Source of the DNA: Streptomyces hyderabadensis
GTDB lineage: Bacteria > Actinomycetota > Actinomycetes > Streptomycetales > Streptomycetaceae
NCBI RefSeq assembly: GCF_020404845.1
Contig: NZ_JAIOJZ010000038.1
Span: 1-64,000, forward strand
DNA: 64,000 bases
Direction: 5' to 3'
Position 1 is the stretch's first letter. Every line of letters begins with the position of its first letter. Below, in pieces: positions 1 to 8,116 of the stretch. The position numbers were made by a program, and so were the translations under genes. The notes under the pieces are model-generated. The model made no database searches, was not told the origin of the DNA, and worked only from the letters and a program-made list of their open reading frames with translations.

Positions 1-97
1 TCGATGATCAACACCCCGGGCTGACGGGCGACCGACCGCCTGGCCGGCCCGCCCCTCCACCGCCACGACCAGGGAGATCTACGGACTGGAGCCAGAG

Positions 98-208
98 ATG
101 ACCGACCACCGCATCATCGCTGTAGAGGAACATTTCACCACCCCCGAATTCCTCAGGTGCGGGTTCGTTCCGTTGAACGGAGAGTGCGCAGCCGCCGCAG
201 GGCTTTGA
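98..208 (+). pseudogene. N-terminal stub of a TIM-barrel amidohydrolase
   Basis: The reading frame opens with ATG after a GGAG ribosome site 6-8 nt upstream and encodes about 20 residues starting MTDHRIIAVEEHFTTPEF. This is the usual start of metal-dependent amidohydrolases of the amidohydrolase_2 (ACMSD-like) family, where the early E-x-H belongs to the metal site. After about residue 20 the frame runs into unrelated sequence and stops at residue 36, against roughly 300 or more for the family. I read it as the 5' end of a gene cut by an insertion or deletion near position 160. The downstream remainder is not in this window. Confidence 0.6.
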
Positions 209-264
209 CCTGCGGAAACGCATGCTCAATTGGTGCCTGAGGATGTCTAAATAGGCATCCTAGG

Positions 265-579
265 ATGCCGATACATGGCGCCAGTGGTCATGTCGTCAGT
301 GGTTGTCGTCAGTGGTCATCGAAGGAACCAGCCGGTTCTCTCGACGACCCGTGGCGACATGACGCAGTAGGTCAGCGACATGATGGTGCGAGGAGGATGG
401 CGAAGAAGCTCGCCGAGCACAAGATGCTGCTGGTGGCCGACGTGATCGGCCGGACCGTCAAGTACCGGGTGACTCCGCACATCGTCTCCAGCCTCTCTGG
501 ACGGGAACAGTCCGAAGAGGCAGCCGCCTACCACCTGCCGACCCTGCCGGGCCGTCCGGCGCAGCGACGAGGGGCCTGA
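265..579 (+). pseudogene. Probable winged-helix regulator fragment
   Basis: An open frame of 104 codons. Only the part from about position 397 onward (MAKKLAEHKMLLVADVIGRT, then a short conserved-looking tail) reads like protein; it resembles the end of a recognition helix plus the wing of a winged-helix DNA-binding domain. An AGGAGG directly abuts the ATG at 397, too close for normal initiation, so that ATG may be internal. The N-terminal helices may be lost or out of frame: another frame just upstream reads VSDMMVRG and could supply them. It ends 2 nt before the next gene, so the two were probably one operon. Function unknown. Confidence 0.35.
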
Positions 580-581
580 CC

Positions 582-881
582 ATGGCACGCAACAGTTCAT
601 ATTCAGAGCTCGAAGCCCTGCAGGCGCGTATAAGCGATCTCTCGCATCTCCAGCAGAACGTGCTGATGACCTATGCGATCCTGGGCGGCCTGGACAACAG
701 CGTCGAGCGTATCGCGGCCGAGCTGGCTGAGCTGATCGGCGTGCCCGCACCGCACTTCTCCCGGGCACGCCGCGAACTCGAGGCAGCGGGCTACCCGGAG
801 TGCACGCACACGATGGGTCAGGTGAAGTTCTTCAGCTTGGGCGAGGCGGCGACCGCGCGTCAGGTCGTGGTCCCCTGCTGA
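582..881 (+). CDS. Small helical protein, unknown
   Basis: This 99-residue gene begins with ATG two bases after the stop of the preceding frame, suggesting translational coupling. The sequence has a long amphipathic N-terminal helix (about residues 6-30), then a stretch (residues 40-72, ending RARRELEAAGYPE) with the spacing of a helix-turn-helix, followed by a beta-like segment VKFFSL. That pattern would suit a small winged-helix DNA-binding protein, but I do not recognise the family. A strong hairpin follows 35 nt after the stop and could terminate its transcript. Confidence 0.45.
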   Translation: MARNSSYSELEALQARISDLSHLQQNVLMTYAILGGLDNSVERIAAELAELIGVPAPHFSRARRELEAAGYPECTHTMGQVKFFSLGEAATARQVVVPC

Positions 882-915
882 ACCGACCGACCGGCTGAGC
901 AAGCACCGCAGTCGC

Positions 916-953
916 GAGAGGTGCGAGAGACCCAAGGGTCTCTCGCACCTCTC
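916..953. terminator. 18-bp perfect inverted repeat, likely terminator
   Basis: Two 18-bp arms (left GAGAGGTGCGAGAGACCC at 916-933, right 936-953) match perfectly around a 2-nt centre AA. It lies just downstream of the small gene ending at 881 and has no T-run. A bidirectional stem-loop terminator is the simplest reading; the near-zero loop would also fit a cruciform or the fold of a small inverted-repeat element. The stretch from 954 to 1297 holds no recognisable gene. Confidence 0.6.
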
Positions 954-1297
954 TCGACATTGGGACTGTGCTGCGTCTTGAGCACAGCAGCCCAAGCAGC
1001 CTCACCAGCGGGCAAAGGCGTGAAACGATCCGATTCTGGAGTCGGGTCGCTTCTCCGCAAGCCAATCAGTAGGAGCATCACTGGTCTGCCGCGGCAGGCA
1101 AGTGTCACGGCGTGATAATCCCGGCCAGCTGCCGAGGGCCGCCGAGGCCCGGCGGCGGAGCGGGAGACCGCTAGACCATGTGAGGGAAGTAGCTCGTCGT
1201 ATGCGGAGCGCGCCGTCGCCCTCATCGTGCGATGGACTCCTCAAGAGAGGGATCATGGATGGGTTCTGAGTAGCTCGATCAAGCGAGGAGCCGTCCC

Positions 1298-2149
1298 ATG
1301 GCACATCCCACCCAGCCCCTTTCGCGAGCCCTCGTACTCGGCGGGGGAGGTGTGACAGGCATCGCCTGGGAAGTCGGCGTCCTTGCAGGACTCAGTTCCC
1401 GGGGCATCGACTGGAGCAGGGCCGCCTCGGTGATCGGAACCTCGGCGGGCTCGTTCGTCGGAACCGCCGTCGCCAGCGGCTACGACCTGGAGCGCCTCTT
1501 CGCCTCCCAGCTGGTCCCGGACGAGAACGAGGTCGACGCCAAGGCGTCAGAGGCCACCATGAACGCCTGGTGGGCGGCCCTCGCCGAAGGCGGCGACGAT
1601 CCGCGCAAGGTCGGCGCGGCGATGGGACGCATCTCCAAGGCGAACCCCGAGCCCGTGCCCGCAGCCACCCGACGCCAAGTCGTCGCCTCACGCCTGGTCA
1701 CCACCGACTGGCCCGCCAGCTTGAGGGTCACCGCGATCGACGCCGATACGGGTGAGCTGCATCTGTTCGACGAGCACGCGGGCGTCTCGCTGACCGACGC
1801 TGTCTCCGCGAGCGGTGCGGTCCCCGGCGTCTGGCCTCTCGAACACTTCCTGGGCCGTTCCTGGGTGGACGGCGGCATGGTCTCCACCACCAACGCACGC
1901 CTGGCCGCCGGCCACGACAGGATCGTCATCCTGGCACCGATGCCGGACGGCTACGGACAGATTCCCGGTGCGGCCGCGGATGCCGAAGCCTTGGCGGAGC
2001 AGGCCGAGGTATGTCTCATCGCGCCGGACGAACAGAGCGTCGAGGCCATCGGCCCCAACCCCTACGATCCCCAGCGCCGTAAGGCCGCAGCACAAGCTGG
2101 CCGAGCCCAGGGCGAGGCCCTGGCCAACAAGGTCGCGCTGCTGTGGTGA
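1298..2149 (+). CDS. Patatin-like phospholipase family protein
   Basis: A 283-residue protein with both patatin signatures: the oxyanion-hole loop LGGGGVTG at residues 14-21, the nucleophile elbow GTSAGS at about residues 48-53 (serine at 50), and the catalytic aspartate in VDGGM near residue 191. Patatins use a Ser-Asp dyad to hydrolyse acyl esters of lipids. No signal peptide or membrane segment is visible, so it is probably cytosolic. The ATG follows an AGGAG at about 8 nt. Length is normal for bacterial single-domain patatins. It stands alone, ahead of IS debris. The natural substrate cannot be told from sequence. Confidence 0.88.
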   Translation: MAHPTQPLSRALVLGGGGVTGIAWEVGVLAGLSSRGIDWSRAASVIGTSAGSFVGTAVASGYDLERLFASQLVPDENEVDAKASEATMNAWWAALAEGGDDPRKVGAAMGRISKANPEPVPAATRRQVVASRLVTTDWPASLRVTAIDADTGELHLFDEHAGVSLTDAVSASGAVPGVWPLEHFLGRSWVDGGMVSTTNARLAAGHDRIVILAPMPDGYGQIPGAAADAEALAEQAEVCLIAPDEQSVEAIGPNPYDPQRRKAAAQAGRAQGEALANKVALLW

Positions 2150-2177
2150 AAAGCCGCGCCACCCGCGGAGGGAACGG

Positions 2178-3205
2178 CTATAGCCACTCGCCGATCGCGG
2201 CGATCAGGACGGTGGCTTCGAAGCGGACCGCGAGTTGTCCAACCGGGTGGCGACCGCCCGGTTGCGCTTGAGCCGGTTGATCCTGCCCTCGACCCCGGGC
2301 CGGGCTTTGTAGTCCTCGTGGTCGAAGGCAGGAGGCCGCCCGCCGGCCTTCCCGTGCCGTTTGCGGTTGGCGGCCTGGTCGGCAGGCTCCGGGATCGTGC
2401 AGCCGATTCTGCGCTTTCGAAGGTAGGCCCGGTTGGCGCGGGACGGATGGGCCTTGTCGCCCCGCACCCGCAGCGGACGGACACGGGGACGGCCCGGTCC
2501 GGTGCGGGGCACCCGGACGGCATCCAGGACGGTGGCGAACTGAGAACTGTCACCATGCTGACCAGCGGTGACCAGCAAGGACAGCGGCCTTTGCCCTTGC
2601 TCGCAGGCCAGGTGGATCTTCGTGGTGAAGCTTCCCCCGGACCGGCCCAGGCCATGGTTCTCGGGTTCGGCGCTGGCCCCGACCGGTGGCTCGTTCGGGG
2701 CATCGCCGTCACGGCGGGCGCCCGCAGCGTGCTGATGTGCCCGACAGATCGTGGAATCGACGTTGACCTCCCACGTGATCAACCCGGCCGCGGCCGCCCG
2801 GACCTGCAGTCCGGTCAGCAGCTCGTGCCAGGTGCCATCCCGCTGCCAGTGGCGGAAGAGTCCGTAGACCGTCGCAGCCGGCGGCGGCCGGCCTGCTTGC
2901 GATGTCCGCGGGACTCGGCACCAGCGTCCTCGTCGGTCAGCGCAGTCCCGAGTCCGCCGCCGCAATCCTGGACGACCAGCTCAACCGCGTCTTCCGCGCG
3001 GTCGATGCGGCCGGTTGACGCAACCGTTCGAGCCCCTTGAGGGCGTAACGGCGGAAGCGGGTGTACACGGTCTTCCTCGGCCCGTAGCGTTCCGTCGCGG
3101 CACGGGGTATCAGTGGAGCGAGTAACTCCCACTCCTGGTCAGTGAGTTCATGACGACGTACCACGACACCATGATCCACCACCCGGCTGATCTTTGAAGA
3201 CGGAC
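2178..3205 (-). mobile_element. Degenerate IS5-family insertion sequence (chimeric transposase)
   Basis: On the minus strand a GTG at 3166 opens VVRRHELTDQEWELLAPLIP, the N-terminus of IS5/IS427-type transposases, but about 30 residues are missing between RAAT and ERYGP. That frame stops near 2937. Downstream, a second frame reads TVYGLFRHWQRDGTW, VDSTICRAHQHAAG and GRINRLKRNRAVATRL, covering the DDE core; a further shift is needed for the true end FEATVLIAAIGEWL and its TAG at 2178-2180. TVYTRFRRYALKG in the first part and TVYGLFRHWQRDG in the second are equivalent segments, so two different IS copies seem to be fused. It cannot encode an active enzyme. The 5' end abuts the neighbouring gene at 3207. 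Confidence 0.75.
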
Positions 3206-3206
3206 C

Positions 3207-4271
3207 CTAGTTCCTGCGGCGCCTGTTGGTGATGAAGAGCGTCGCGCCTCCCGTCGCAGCGGCCCCTGCGGCGGCGAGGAGGAGGGACTGGGTGCCGGCC
3301 GCGCCCGTCGCGGCGAGTCCCGGCCTGGACGCGGCATGGGTCGGATGTGCCGTCGGGGTGCCGCTGGGCTCCGCCTTGTCCGCGACCTGGAGGGTGAGTG
3401 TCGCCGTATTGTCGTCCAGGTTCGCTTCTGTCCCCGGATGCTCGGACAGCACTCTGGCGGAAAGGCGCAGGGTGCTCCCGCGTGCCTCGGGAGCGACTGC
3501 GTAGCGGAGCGTCAGGGTGAAGGTGCCGCCCGGGGCCACGGTGTCCTGTACGTCGCACCACTCGCCTACATCGTCCCCTGGCAAGCAGTTGGCGAGCTCG
3601 TTGTCTCCGTCGCGCCGTAGCCACTGGTCATGGCCAGGTGAGCTGGTGAGGAAGACCCTCATCGTGTCGGGTTCTCGGCCGTGATTGGTCACCGAGAGCC
3701 GCGTGGTGACCTGCCCTCCGGGCTGGACGGATGTGGTGGGCTTGGACCACTGCGGGGTCCAGTCGGCGCCCGATTTCACGAGTACGGTCAGGCTGGCGGT
3801 GTTGTCCTGCGGGTGTGCGTCCACTGCGTCACCGATGTCGGCTGTCTCCGTGATCGTCAGACGGGTCCCCTCAGGCACACCGGCCGCGGCTCTGACCCGT
3901 ACCCCCGCCTCCCCGAACTTGTAGTCGGGCTGGGCGGCATGGCATTTGACCTCACGCAAGTCGGCGGACGCCGCCGTGCAGAGCGGCGGGCCACCACCGA
4001 CCGTCTCCGGCTCTTCCGGCACGAACGTCAAGCCCTTGGGCAGGTGCACCAGGAAGAAGAGCGGTTTGACCGAGCCCGTCTTCATCCACACGCGCGCCAC
4101 GACGTCGATGGTGTTGCCAGGCGCTACCTGCGGGCGGTCGAATTCCAGCGCCACGGCGGCGTCCACCGGGCCTGTGTCGGCCCGCGCCGTCACCGGCCCG
4201 ACCGCCATCAGAGCGCCGGCAAGACCGCAAACCACCGCGACCCTTTGAATGAGTCCCCGTCTCCGGTCCAC
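3207..4271 (-). CDS. Secreted cell-wall protein with LAATG sorting signal
   Basis: The chosen GTG at 4271 follows a GAGGAGG site about 8 nt upstream and gives 354 residues; longer starts add a non-secretory leader. The N-terminus is a Sec signal peptide (RRR, hydrophobic core, cleavage near TARA-DTGP). The mature part contains two or three beta-rich segments with N-T-A-S/T-L-T-V/L endings typical of CARDB/DUF11 surface modules and four or more cysteines. The C-terminus has LAATG, a hydrophobic stretch rich in A and L, and RRRR: a sortase signal of the LAXTG type used by actinobacterial class E sortases. It should be anchored to the cell wall. The stop codon lies at the junction with the IS remnant. 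No sortase gene is nearby. Confidence 0.8.
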   Translation of the reverse strand: MDRRRGLIQRVAVVCGLAGALMAVGPVTARADTGPVDAAVALEFDRPQVAPGNTIDVVARVWMKTGSVKPLFFLVHLPKGLTFVPEEPETVGGGPPLCTAASADLREVKCHAAQPDYKFGEAGVRVRAAAGVPEGTRLTITETADIGDAVDAHPQDNTASLTVLVKSGADWTPQWSKPTTSVQPGGQVTTRLSVTNHGREPDTMRVFLTSSPGHDQWLRRDGDNELANCLPGDDVGEWCDVQDTVAPGGTFTLTLRYAVAPEARGSTLRLSARVLSEHPGTEANLDDNTATLTLQVADKAEPSGTPTAHPTHAASRPGLAATGAAGTQSLLLAAAGAAATGGATLFITNRRRRN

Positions 4272-4613
4272 CGCGGCGTCCTCCTCGCACTGTTGCTGAT
4301 CAGCATTCACGAGGAAGACTCCCGGAAGGCGCCGGAAGTTGTGTGCAGCTGCCGGTGAGATGGCCCTCGCAGGCGGGACCGCGAGTCCGCCGACCTGGCC
4401 CTCACCGGTCCCGCACACCCGCGGCCCTGCATCGCCGACTCAAGTGCCTGAAGAATCTCTCCCCCCCCGCATATCGATTTCCAGACCTGACCGACTCCGA
4501 GATCGCCGCAGTGGCCATCGCGTATAACGAACGTGTCAATCTCGGTCAGCTCCTGTCCCCGACCTGCTTCCCGACTGCAGTCGTGAACGTGGACGTCGGT
4601 CATGTCACTTGTC

Positions 4614-4763
4614 CTACCCGCGACGTCGGACGACTGATCGCCTACACCACGGCAAGGGACATGCCGTGCCGAGTTCGGGCAGCCGGAGATCGGGGCGGTA
4701 GTGGGCACCGGAGTCCAGGGTGATCGCCTCGGGTTCGTACTGCCACTGGATGCCATAGCACAT
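4614..4763 (-). pseudogene. Fragment resembling a PD-(D/E)XK/VRR-NUC-type protein
   Basis: A short minus-strand stretch reads GIQWQYEPEAITLDSG, then HYRPDLRLPELGT. The pattern Y-E-P-E, S/D-G, Y-x-P-D-[FL]-x-L-P-E-L-G-T is common in phage and mobile-element proteins with an endonuclease-like fold, where the D and a following E-x-K form the active site. Here the sequence degenerates right after ELGT, so the E-x-K is absent. It starts at the edge of the IS5 fragment on the other strand, so it is a remnant interrupted by transposition. The assignment rests on motif memory only. Confidence 0.35.
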
Positions 4764-4860
4764 CCAGGCCCACGCCGACGCGGCCGACGACATCGACTGG
4801 CTGGTCCAGATCGACTCCACCATCGTCCGCGCCCACCAGCACGCCGCCGCCACCGGCTGA
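4762..4860 (+). mobile_element. IS5-family transposase fragment (33 codons)
   Basis: The plus strand carries DWLVQIDSTIVRAHQH followed by AAATG and a stop. This is the first catalytic-aspartate region (VDST-IVRAHQH) of IS5-family transposases. Nothing else of the transposase is present on either side. It is an isolated scar, about 1.5 kb from the larger IS5 remnant and in the opposite orientation. The rest of 4272-4930 holds no other recognisable gene. Confidence 0.75.
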
Positions 4861-4930
4861 AAAGGGGGCGGCATCAGCAGGCCTGACCGGCGATCCGCAC
4901 GCAAGCCAAGACAGCGAGCCGACAGTGTCA

Positions 4931-5419
4931 CTAGCGCGGCTGCGTGTTCCGCTGCTGGGCGCCGGCCTGCTCCAGCGCGGTCTCGTAGGCGTGCAGGGCG
5001 GTGATGACGGTGGCGCGTTCCGCGGGGGCGAGGCCCCGCATGACGTGTTCCCAGGCGGAGGCGCTGCCGGAGAGCCATTCGCCGATCGGGGCGGCGTAGG
5101 CGGGGGCGATGGCGACGATGCGGCGGCGGCGGTCGGCGGGATCGGCGGTGCGTTGCAGGACGCCCGGCCGTGACAGCTCGCTGACCATGAGGCTGACGGT
5201 CGTCGGTGCCACCTCCAGCCGCGCGGCCAGCTCGTTGACGCTGGTGGGGCCGTCGTACTCCAGGTGGGCCAGGAGTGCGAGGTGCCGCGGTGCCAGGTCG
5301 AGAGCCTGGAGCGCCGGGGGGATGGGCAGGCGCTTGGCGCGGCCCACGAGGCGCGGCATGAGCAACAGCAGGGTGCGGACGGCCTCATTGACGGCTGGAC
5401 CGTCCGATTCCGTGGACAT
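4931..5419 (-). CDS. MarR-family transcriptional regulator
   Basis: A 162-residue winged-helix protein. Residues 50-115 show the MarR core: LALLAHLEYDGPTSVNELA (helices 2-3), the recognition helix VAPTTVSLMVSEL and the wing with the D-x-R-R-R motif (DPADRRRR). The C-terminal helix mediates dimerisation in this family. It is transcribed divergently from the tautomerase gene at 5484, and two CTTTGA-AA-TCAAAG-type palindromes lie in the 64-bp gap. The obvious inference is that it represses itself and the tautomerase, with a small phenolic or quinone-like ligand relieving repression. Ligand unknown. Confidence 0.88.
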   Translation of the reverse strand: MSTESDGPAVNEAVRTLLLLMPRLVGRAKRLPIPPALQALDLAPRHLALLAHLEYDGPTSVNELAARLEVAPTTVSLMVSELSRPGVLQRTADPADRRRRIVAIAPAYAAPIGEWLSGSASAWEHVMRGLAPAERATVITALHAYETALEQAGAQQRNTQPR

Positions 5420-5439
5420 CGGCTATCTCTCCCATATAT

Positions 5440-5468
5440 CTTTGAAATCAAAGGCTTTGGATTCAAAG
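5440..5468. promoter_or_regulatory. Twin palindromic operator for the divergent MarR
   Basis: CTTTGAAATCAAAG (5440-5453) is a perfect 6-2-6 palindrome. A second copy, CTTTGGATTCAAAG (5455-5468), has one mismatch. The pair are spaced 15 bp start to start and sit in the only AT-rich stretch of the intergenic region, 21 bp from the MarR start and 16 bp from the tautomerase start. This is the expected form of a MarR operator. Confidence 0.7.
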
Positions 5469-5483
5469 GGAATGAGGTTCACT

Positions 5484-5864
5484 ATGCCCCATCTGACGGT
5501 CCACCTTCCAGAGAACAGGCTGATCGGGAACGAGCCCGGGCTGATCGCCGCCCTGACCGACGCTGTCGTCGACGTCTATGGCGACTGGGCCCGCGACCTC
5601 GTCGGCATCCGCCTGGCCGGTGTCCCCGCAGGCCGCTTCGCGCAGGGCGGCAAGGCCGTGGACACCAGCGCCTCGGTGATCCTGGGCGTCCGCGCCGGCC
5701 TCTTCGACCTCCCCGACGCCGACCAGATCACCGCACGCCTCGGCGCCGCGCTCACCGACGCGATCGTGCGCGTCCTCGGCGATGACATCCGCGCCGGCAC
5801 CATGGTCGAACTCGTGGCGTCACCGCCGGAACGCACCTTCGTCGGCGGCGCCCTCGCCGCGTGA
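5484..5864 (+). CDS. Tautomerase-superfamily protein (MIF/4-OT-like)
   Basis: A 126-residue protein beginning MPHLTVHLPENRLIG. Starting at 5484 rather than the in-frame ATG at 5472 places proline right after Met; in the tautomerase superfamily the exposed Pro1 is the catalytic base. GAGG lies 6 nt upstream. The length matches the MIF/MSAD-like long tautomerases (about 110-130 residues), which fold as two beta-alpha-beta units. The reaction could be keto-enol tautomerisation or dehalogenation of a small acid; the substrate is unknown. It is probably controlled by the divergent MarR gene. Confidence 0.75.
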   Translation: MPHLTVHLPENRLIGNEPGLIAALTDAVVDVYGDWARDLVGIRLAGVPAGRFAQGGKAVDTSASVILGVRAGLFDLPDADQITARLGAALTDAIVRVLGDDIRAGTMVELVASPPERTFVGGALAA

Positions 5865-6105
5865 CCTTCCGCCGGGCCACCTCACGACCCGGCGGTGCTC
5901 AGGCCCGGGAGCGGAGCGATAGTACGGGTGGGAGGCGGGGACCGGGCTGCCTACGACGTTCAACTCGCGGGCCAGCGGAAAGCGCCTGATCCCCTTCAAC
6001 GGGACCGCTCTCACTTCCCCGCCGCCTTCAACGGAACCGACGCGTTCCATCCCTCTCGACGGAGCCGAGAATTATCACGGCGTGATGATCCGGGCCGGAC
6101 GTGAC

Positions 6106-6167
6106 CCGTCTCGCTCAAGCTGAACCTCTGGGCTGTGACCAGCGGTGGTTCAGATTGAGCGAGACGG
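6106..6167. repeat. Long imperfect inverted repeat (21-bp arms)
   Basis: CCGTCTCGCTCAAGCTGAACC (6106-6126, 21 bp) pairs with 6147-6167 with one mismatch across a 20-nt loop. A palindromic stretch ATCACGGCGTGAT sits just upstream at 6073-6085, and a near copy, TCACGGCGTGATAATCC, occurs at about 1107-1123. A third partial arm (GCTCAATCTG) follows near 6184. The 5865-6401 interval has no gene. The structure could be a terminator for the tautomerase gene, or remains of a small inverted-repeat element. Confidence 0.5.
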
Positions 6168-6401
6168 AGGCGCGGCTGGCGTACGCTCAATCTGTCATCT
6201 GAGCGCCAGGTGGACAGGGTCAGCGGACTGATCACTGACGCCGACCCTCACGACACAGTCGTCGAACCGACCGGCTCGGCACGCATCCAGAGCGCCGACC
6301 CACCTTCACGATGGCCTAGTCACCCACAGGAATTGACCATTGCGAGCGGGACTTCCGGTCACGGATGAAAGTGAACCTCGACAGCGCGCGCTGTAGGTCG
6401 G

Positions 6402-6608
6402 ATGGATGATGCTGAAGCACGCCGTCTCGCCCTGAGCTATTGCATCGGCCTGTGGGCAGCAGGTGTCAACAACGTCGTCGAGAGTGACGCTCGCCAACTG
6501 CCCTACCACGTTGCGCTTTCCGTACGAAGCCCGCATCGGTTCGAGAGCGTCAACAAACGGGCGGCGTTGATAGCGGACACGCTCGTCCTCACCGACGCTC
6601 CCGGGCGT
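6402..6608 (+). pseudogene. Unknown protein fragment
   Basis: From ATG 6402 about 68 codons look protein-like (MDDAEARRLALSYCIGLW, later NKRAALIADTLVLTD), with mostly G/C third positions in the middle. Beyond about 6610 the same frame loses this character and continues as arginine-rich nonsense to 6941. I do not recognise the family. It is either the N-terminus of a broken gene or chance. The following 6610-7185 stretch has no convincing gene; a minus-strand tail reading DEEAVRLADALEDHP at about 6950-7000 might be another gene scrap. Confidence 0.25.
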
Positions 6609-7185
6609 CAATCGCCCGGCTCCCCAGTCTGGCAGGGCGAGCACACAGCCGACTTTGCTCCGCTCCAGGTAGCCCGTACACGTGCTCGGCGCTCCCTGCT
6701 GTGCACTGACCCGCAACATCAGCAAGTGCTGGCGGAATGGCCAATGGCCCGCTGGTCGGGCGGCAGTTGCCGTCGTCCTCCAGGCCGGAGGTGCACACGG
6801 ATACCTGCAGAGTGGAGAAACCAGGGAGGATTTGGTTTCCGTCAACGGCGCCGCCCGTACCCCGGCAGTTGCAATGCCGTGGTCAGGGCGTTGCCTTCGC
6901 GGCGCGGGTGGATCGGCCGCGGAGCTCCGCCATGTCGGTGACGTCGCTGGAGGACGGGTGGTCCTCCAGGGCGTCGGCCAGGCGCACGGCCTCTTCGTCC
7001 GTGGCGGTCAGGGCGCTCTTGTCGCGGTCGACAGGCGGAGGTGACCGAGCGTTTTGGATGGCCAGTGGAGCGGGTGGATCTCGCCGACCGGGCCATGGTG
7101 GGCCCAGCAACCATTCCGACCTTGCACGGGTCCTGTACTGCAGGCCCTGGGCGGGGTGAGTGGTGCTTGAGGACGGGGGAGTCCT

Positions 7186-7524
7186 GTGCGAGTCCGGCGG
7201 GTGGCGAAAGGGATCAGCGAGTTCCTGCTGGAGACGGTCGGGGAAGCCGTCGCCGAGGCGATTCTCACCCTGCTCGCCTGCGCCCTGCTCGTCGGCCTGG
7301 CTCTGATCGTCTACCTGAGCTGGGCATTCAGCCCGCGCCTGACCATGGCGGGCGCCGGACTGCTCAGCCTGTTCCTCGCCCACGGCGCCTGGAAGATCTT
7401 CCGCGATCCGGCGAAGGGCCGCGGCCGTCGGGGCCTTGCCGCCGCGACCACGGCAGGGTTCACCCTGACCGCCGCGACCGCCGTGTTCCTGCTGTTCTAC
7501 GGAACAGGATGCGGCTGCATGTGA
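7186..7524 (+). CDS. Small membrane protein, unknown
   Basis: A 112-residue protein from GTG 7186 (a second GTG at 7201 is also possible). After a basic amphipathic start it has three hydrophobic segments: about residues 22-46 (ILTLLACALLVGLALIVYL), 49-65 and 83-105, separated by a short basic loop RDPAKGRGRRG. It ends in GTGCGCM, with two cysteines. This suits a three-pass inner-membrane protein of unknown function. Streptomyces genomes hold many such orphan membrane proteins. No obvious operon partner. Confidence 0.55.
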   Translation: MRVRRVAKGISEFLLETVGEAVAEAILTLLACALLVGLALIVYLSWAFSPRLTMAGAGLLSLFLAHGAWKIFRDPAKGRGRRGLAAATTAGFTLTAATAVFLLFYGTGCGCM

Positions 7525-7637
7525 AGGCAGTTCTTTGCCGCAGGCCTCGTCGCCTTGCAGCCTGACCTGCTCGAATGCCATTGCTCAGAGTGGCCGACCA
7601 TCGCGCTCGCGTGTCCGGGTGCACGGCCGGCCGCTAT

Positions 7638-7671
7638 GTATGAAGACAATCTTCGTAGGTAACCTTCATAC
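7638..7671. promoter_or_regulatory. MarR operator and promoter
   Basis: GTATGAAG (7638-7645) and CTTCATAC (7664-7671) form a perfect inverted repeat, with an internal half site CTTCGTA at 7651-7657. A TAGGCT -10-like hexamer (7675-7680) lies 7 nt before the ATG at 7688 and there is no Shine-Dalgarno sequence, so the regulator mRNA is probably leaderless. The repeat would then overlap the -35 region, as expected for autorepression. Confidence 0.6.
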
Positions 7672-7687
7672 CTGCTAGGCTGGACCC

Positions 7688-8107
7688 ATGACCGAATCCG
7701 TTGACCTGGCGCAATCGCTGCGCGAGGTGTTCGGCCGAGCCCAACGCACGCTGCGCGAACAGGGCGGCCGGATGGGGCTGAGCGCCAGCCAGTCCGAAGC
7801 CCTGGGGTACGTCTCTCGCGAGGGCCCGCTGACGATCACCGCGCTCGCGAAGCGGCAGCGCGTCCGTTCCCAGTCCATGGGTGCGACGGTCGGTGTCCTT
7901 CTCGAGCAGGGACTGGTCACTGTCACTCCAGACCCCAATGACGGCCGTCAAAAGGTTGTCGCCGTCACGGACGAGGCGCGGGCCTTGATCGCCGAGGGCC
8001 GCGCTGCGCGCACCGACTGGCTCACGCAGCAACTCCAGGACCTCTCACCGGCCGAGCGGCAGACCCTCGCCAAGGCTCACAAGATCCTCGACCGCTTGTT
8101 CCCTTAG
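7688..8107 (+). CDS. MarR-family transcriptional regulator
   Basis: A 139-residue winged-helix regulator. The MarR core is clear: LSASQSEALGYVSREGPLTI, recognition helix VRSQSMGATVGVLLEQGLV, and the wing PDPNDGRQKVVAVTDEA, where the D-x-R of the wing motif is conserved. It is followed 9 nt later by the isochorismatase-like gene and then the MFS gene, all on the same strand, so it is the first gene of an autoregulated operon. The palindrome 17-50 bp upstream is the likely operator. The inducer is probably a substrate of the MFS pump. Confidence 0.88.
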   Translation: MTESVDLAQSLREVFGRAQRTLREQGGRMGLSASQSEALGYVSREGPLTITALAKRQRVRSQSMGATVGVLLEQGLVTVTPDPNDGRQKVVAVTDEARALIAEGRAARTDWLTQQLQDLSPAERQTLAKAHKILDRLFP

Positions 8108-8116
8108 GGAGTCCCT

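Noticed and set aside
1..24. Possible end of an upstream gene (SMINTPG, stop at 22-24)
   Set aside because: Only seven codons are inside the window, so neither frame nor family can be supported.
203..220. TTTGACCTGCG-like sequence shared with 17297-17315 as an attachment-site pair for the AICE remnant
   Set aside because: The match is short and imperfect, one copy is itself a hairpin, and the positions do not flank the element properly.
6883..7060. Minus-strand tail DEEAVRLADALEDHP as a gene
   Set aside because: No start, no family match and no upstream continuation; could be a gene scrap but not supportable as a feature.
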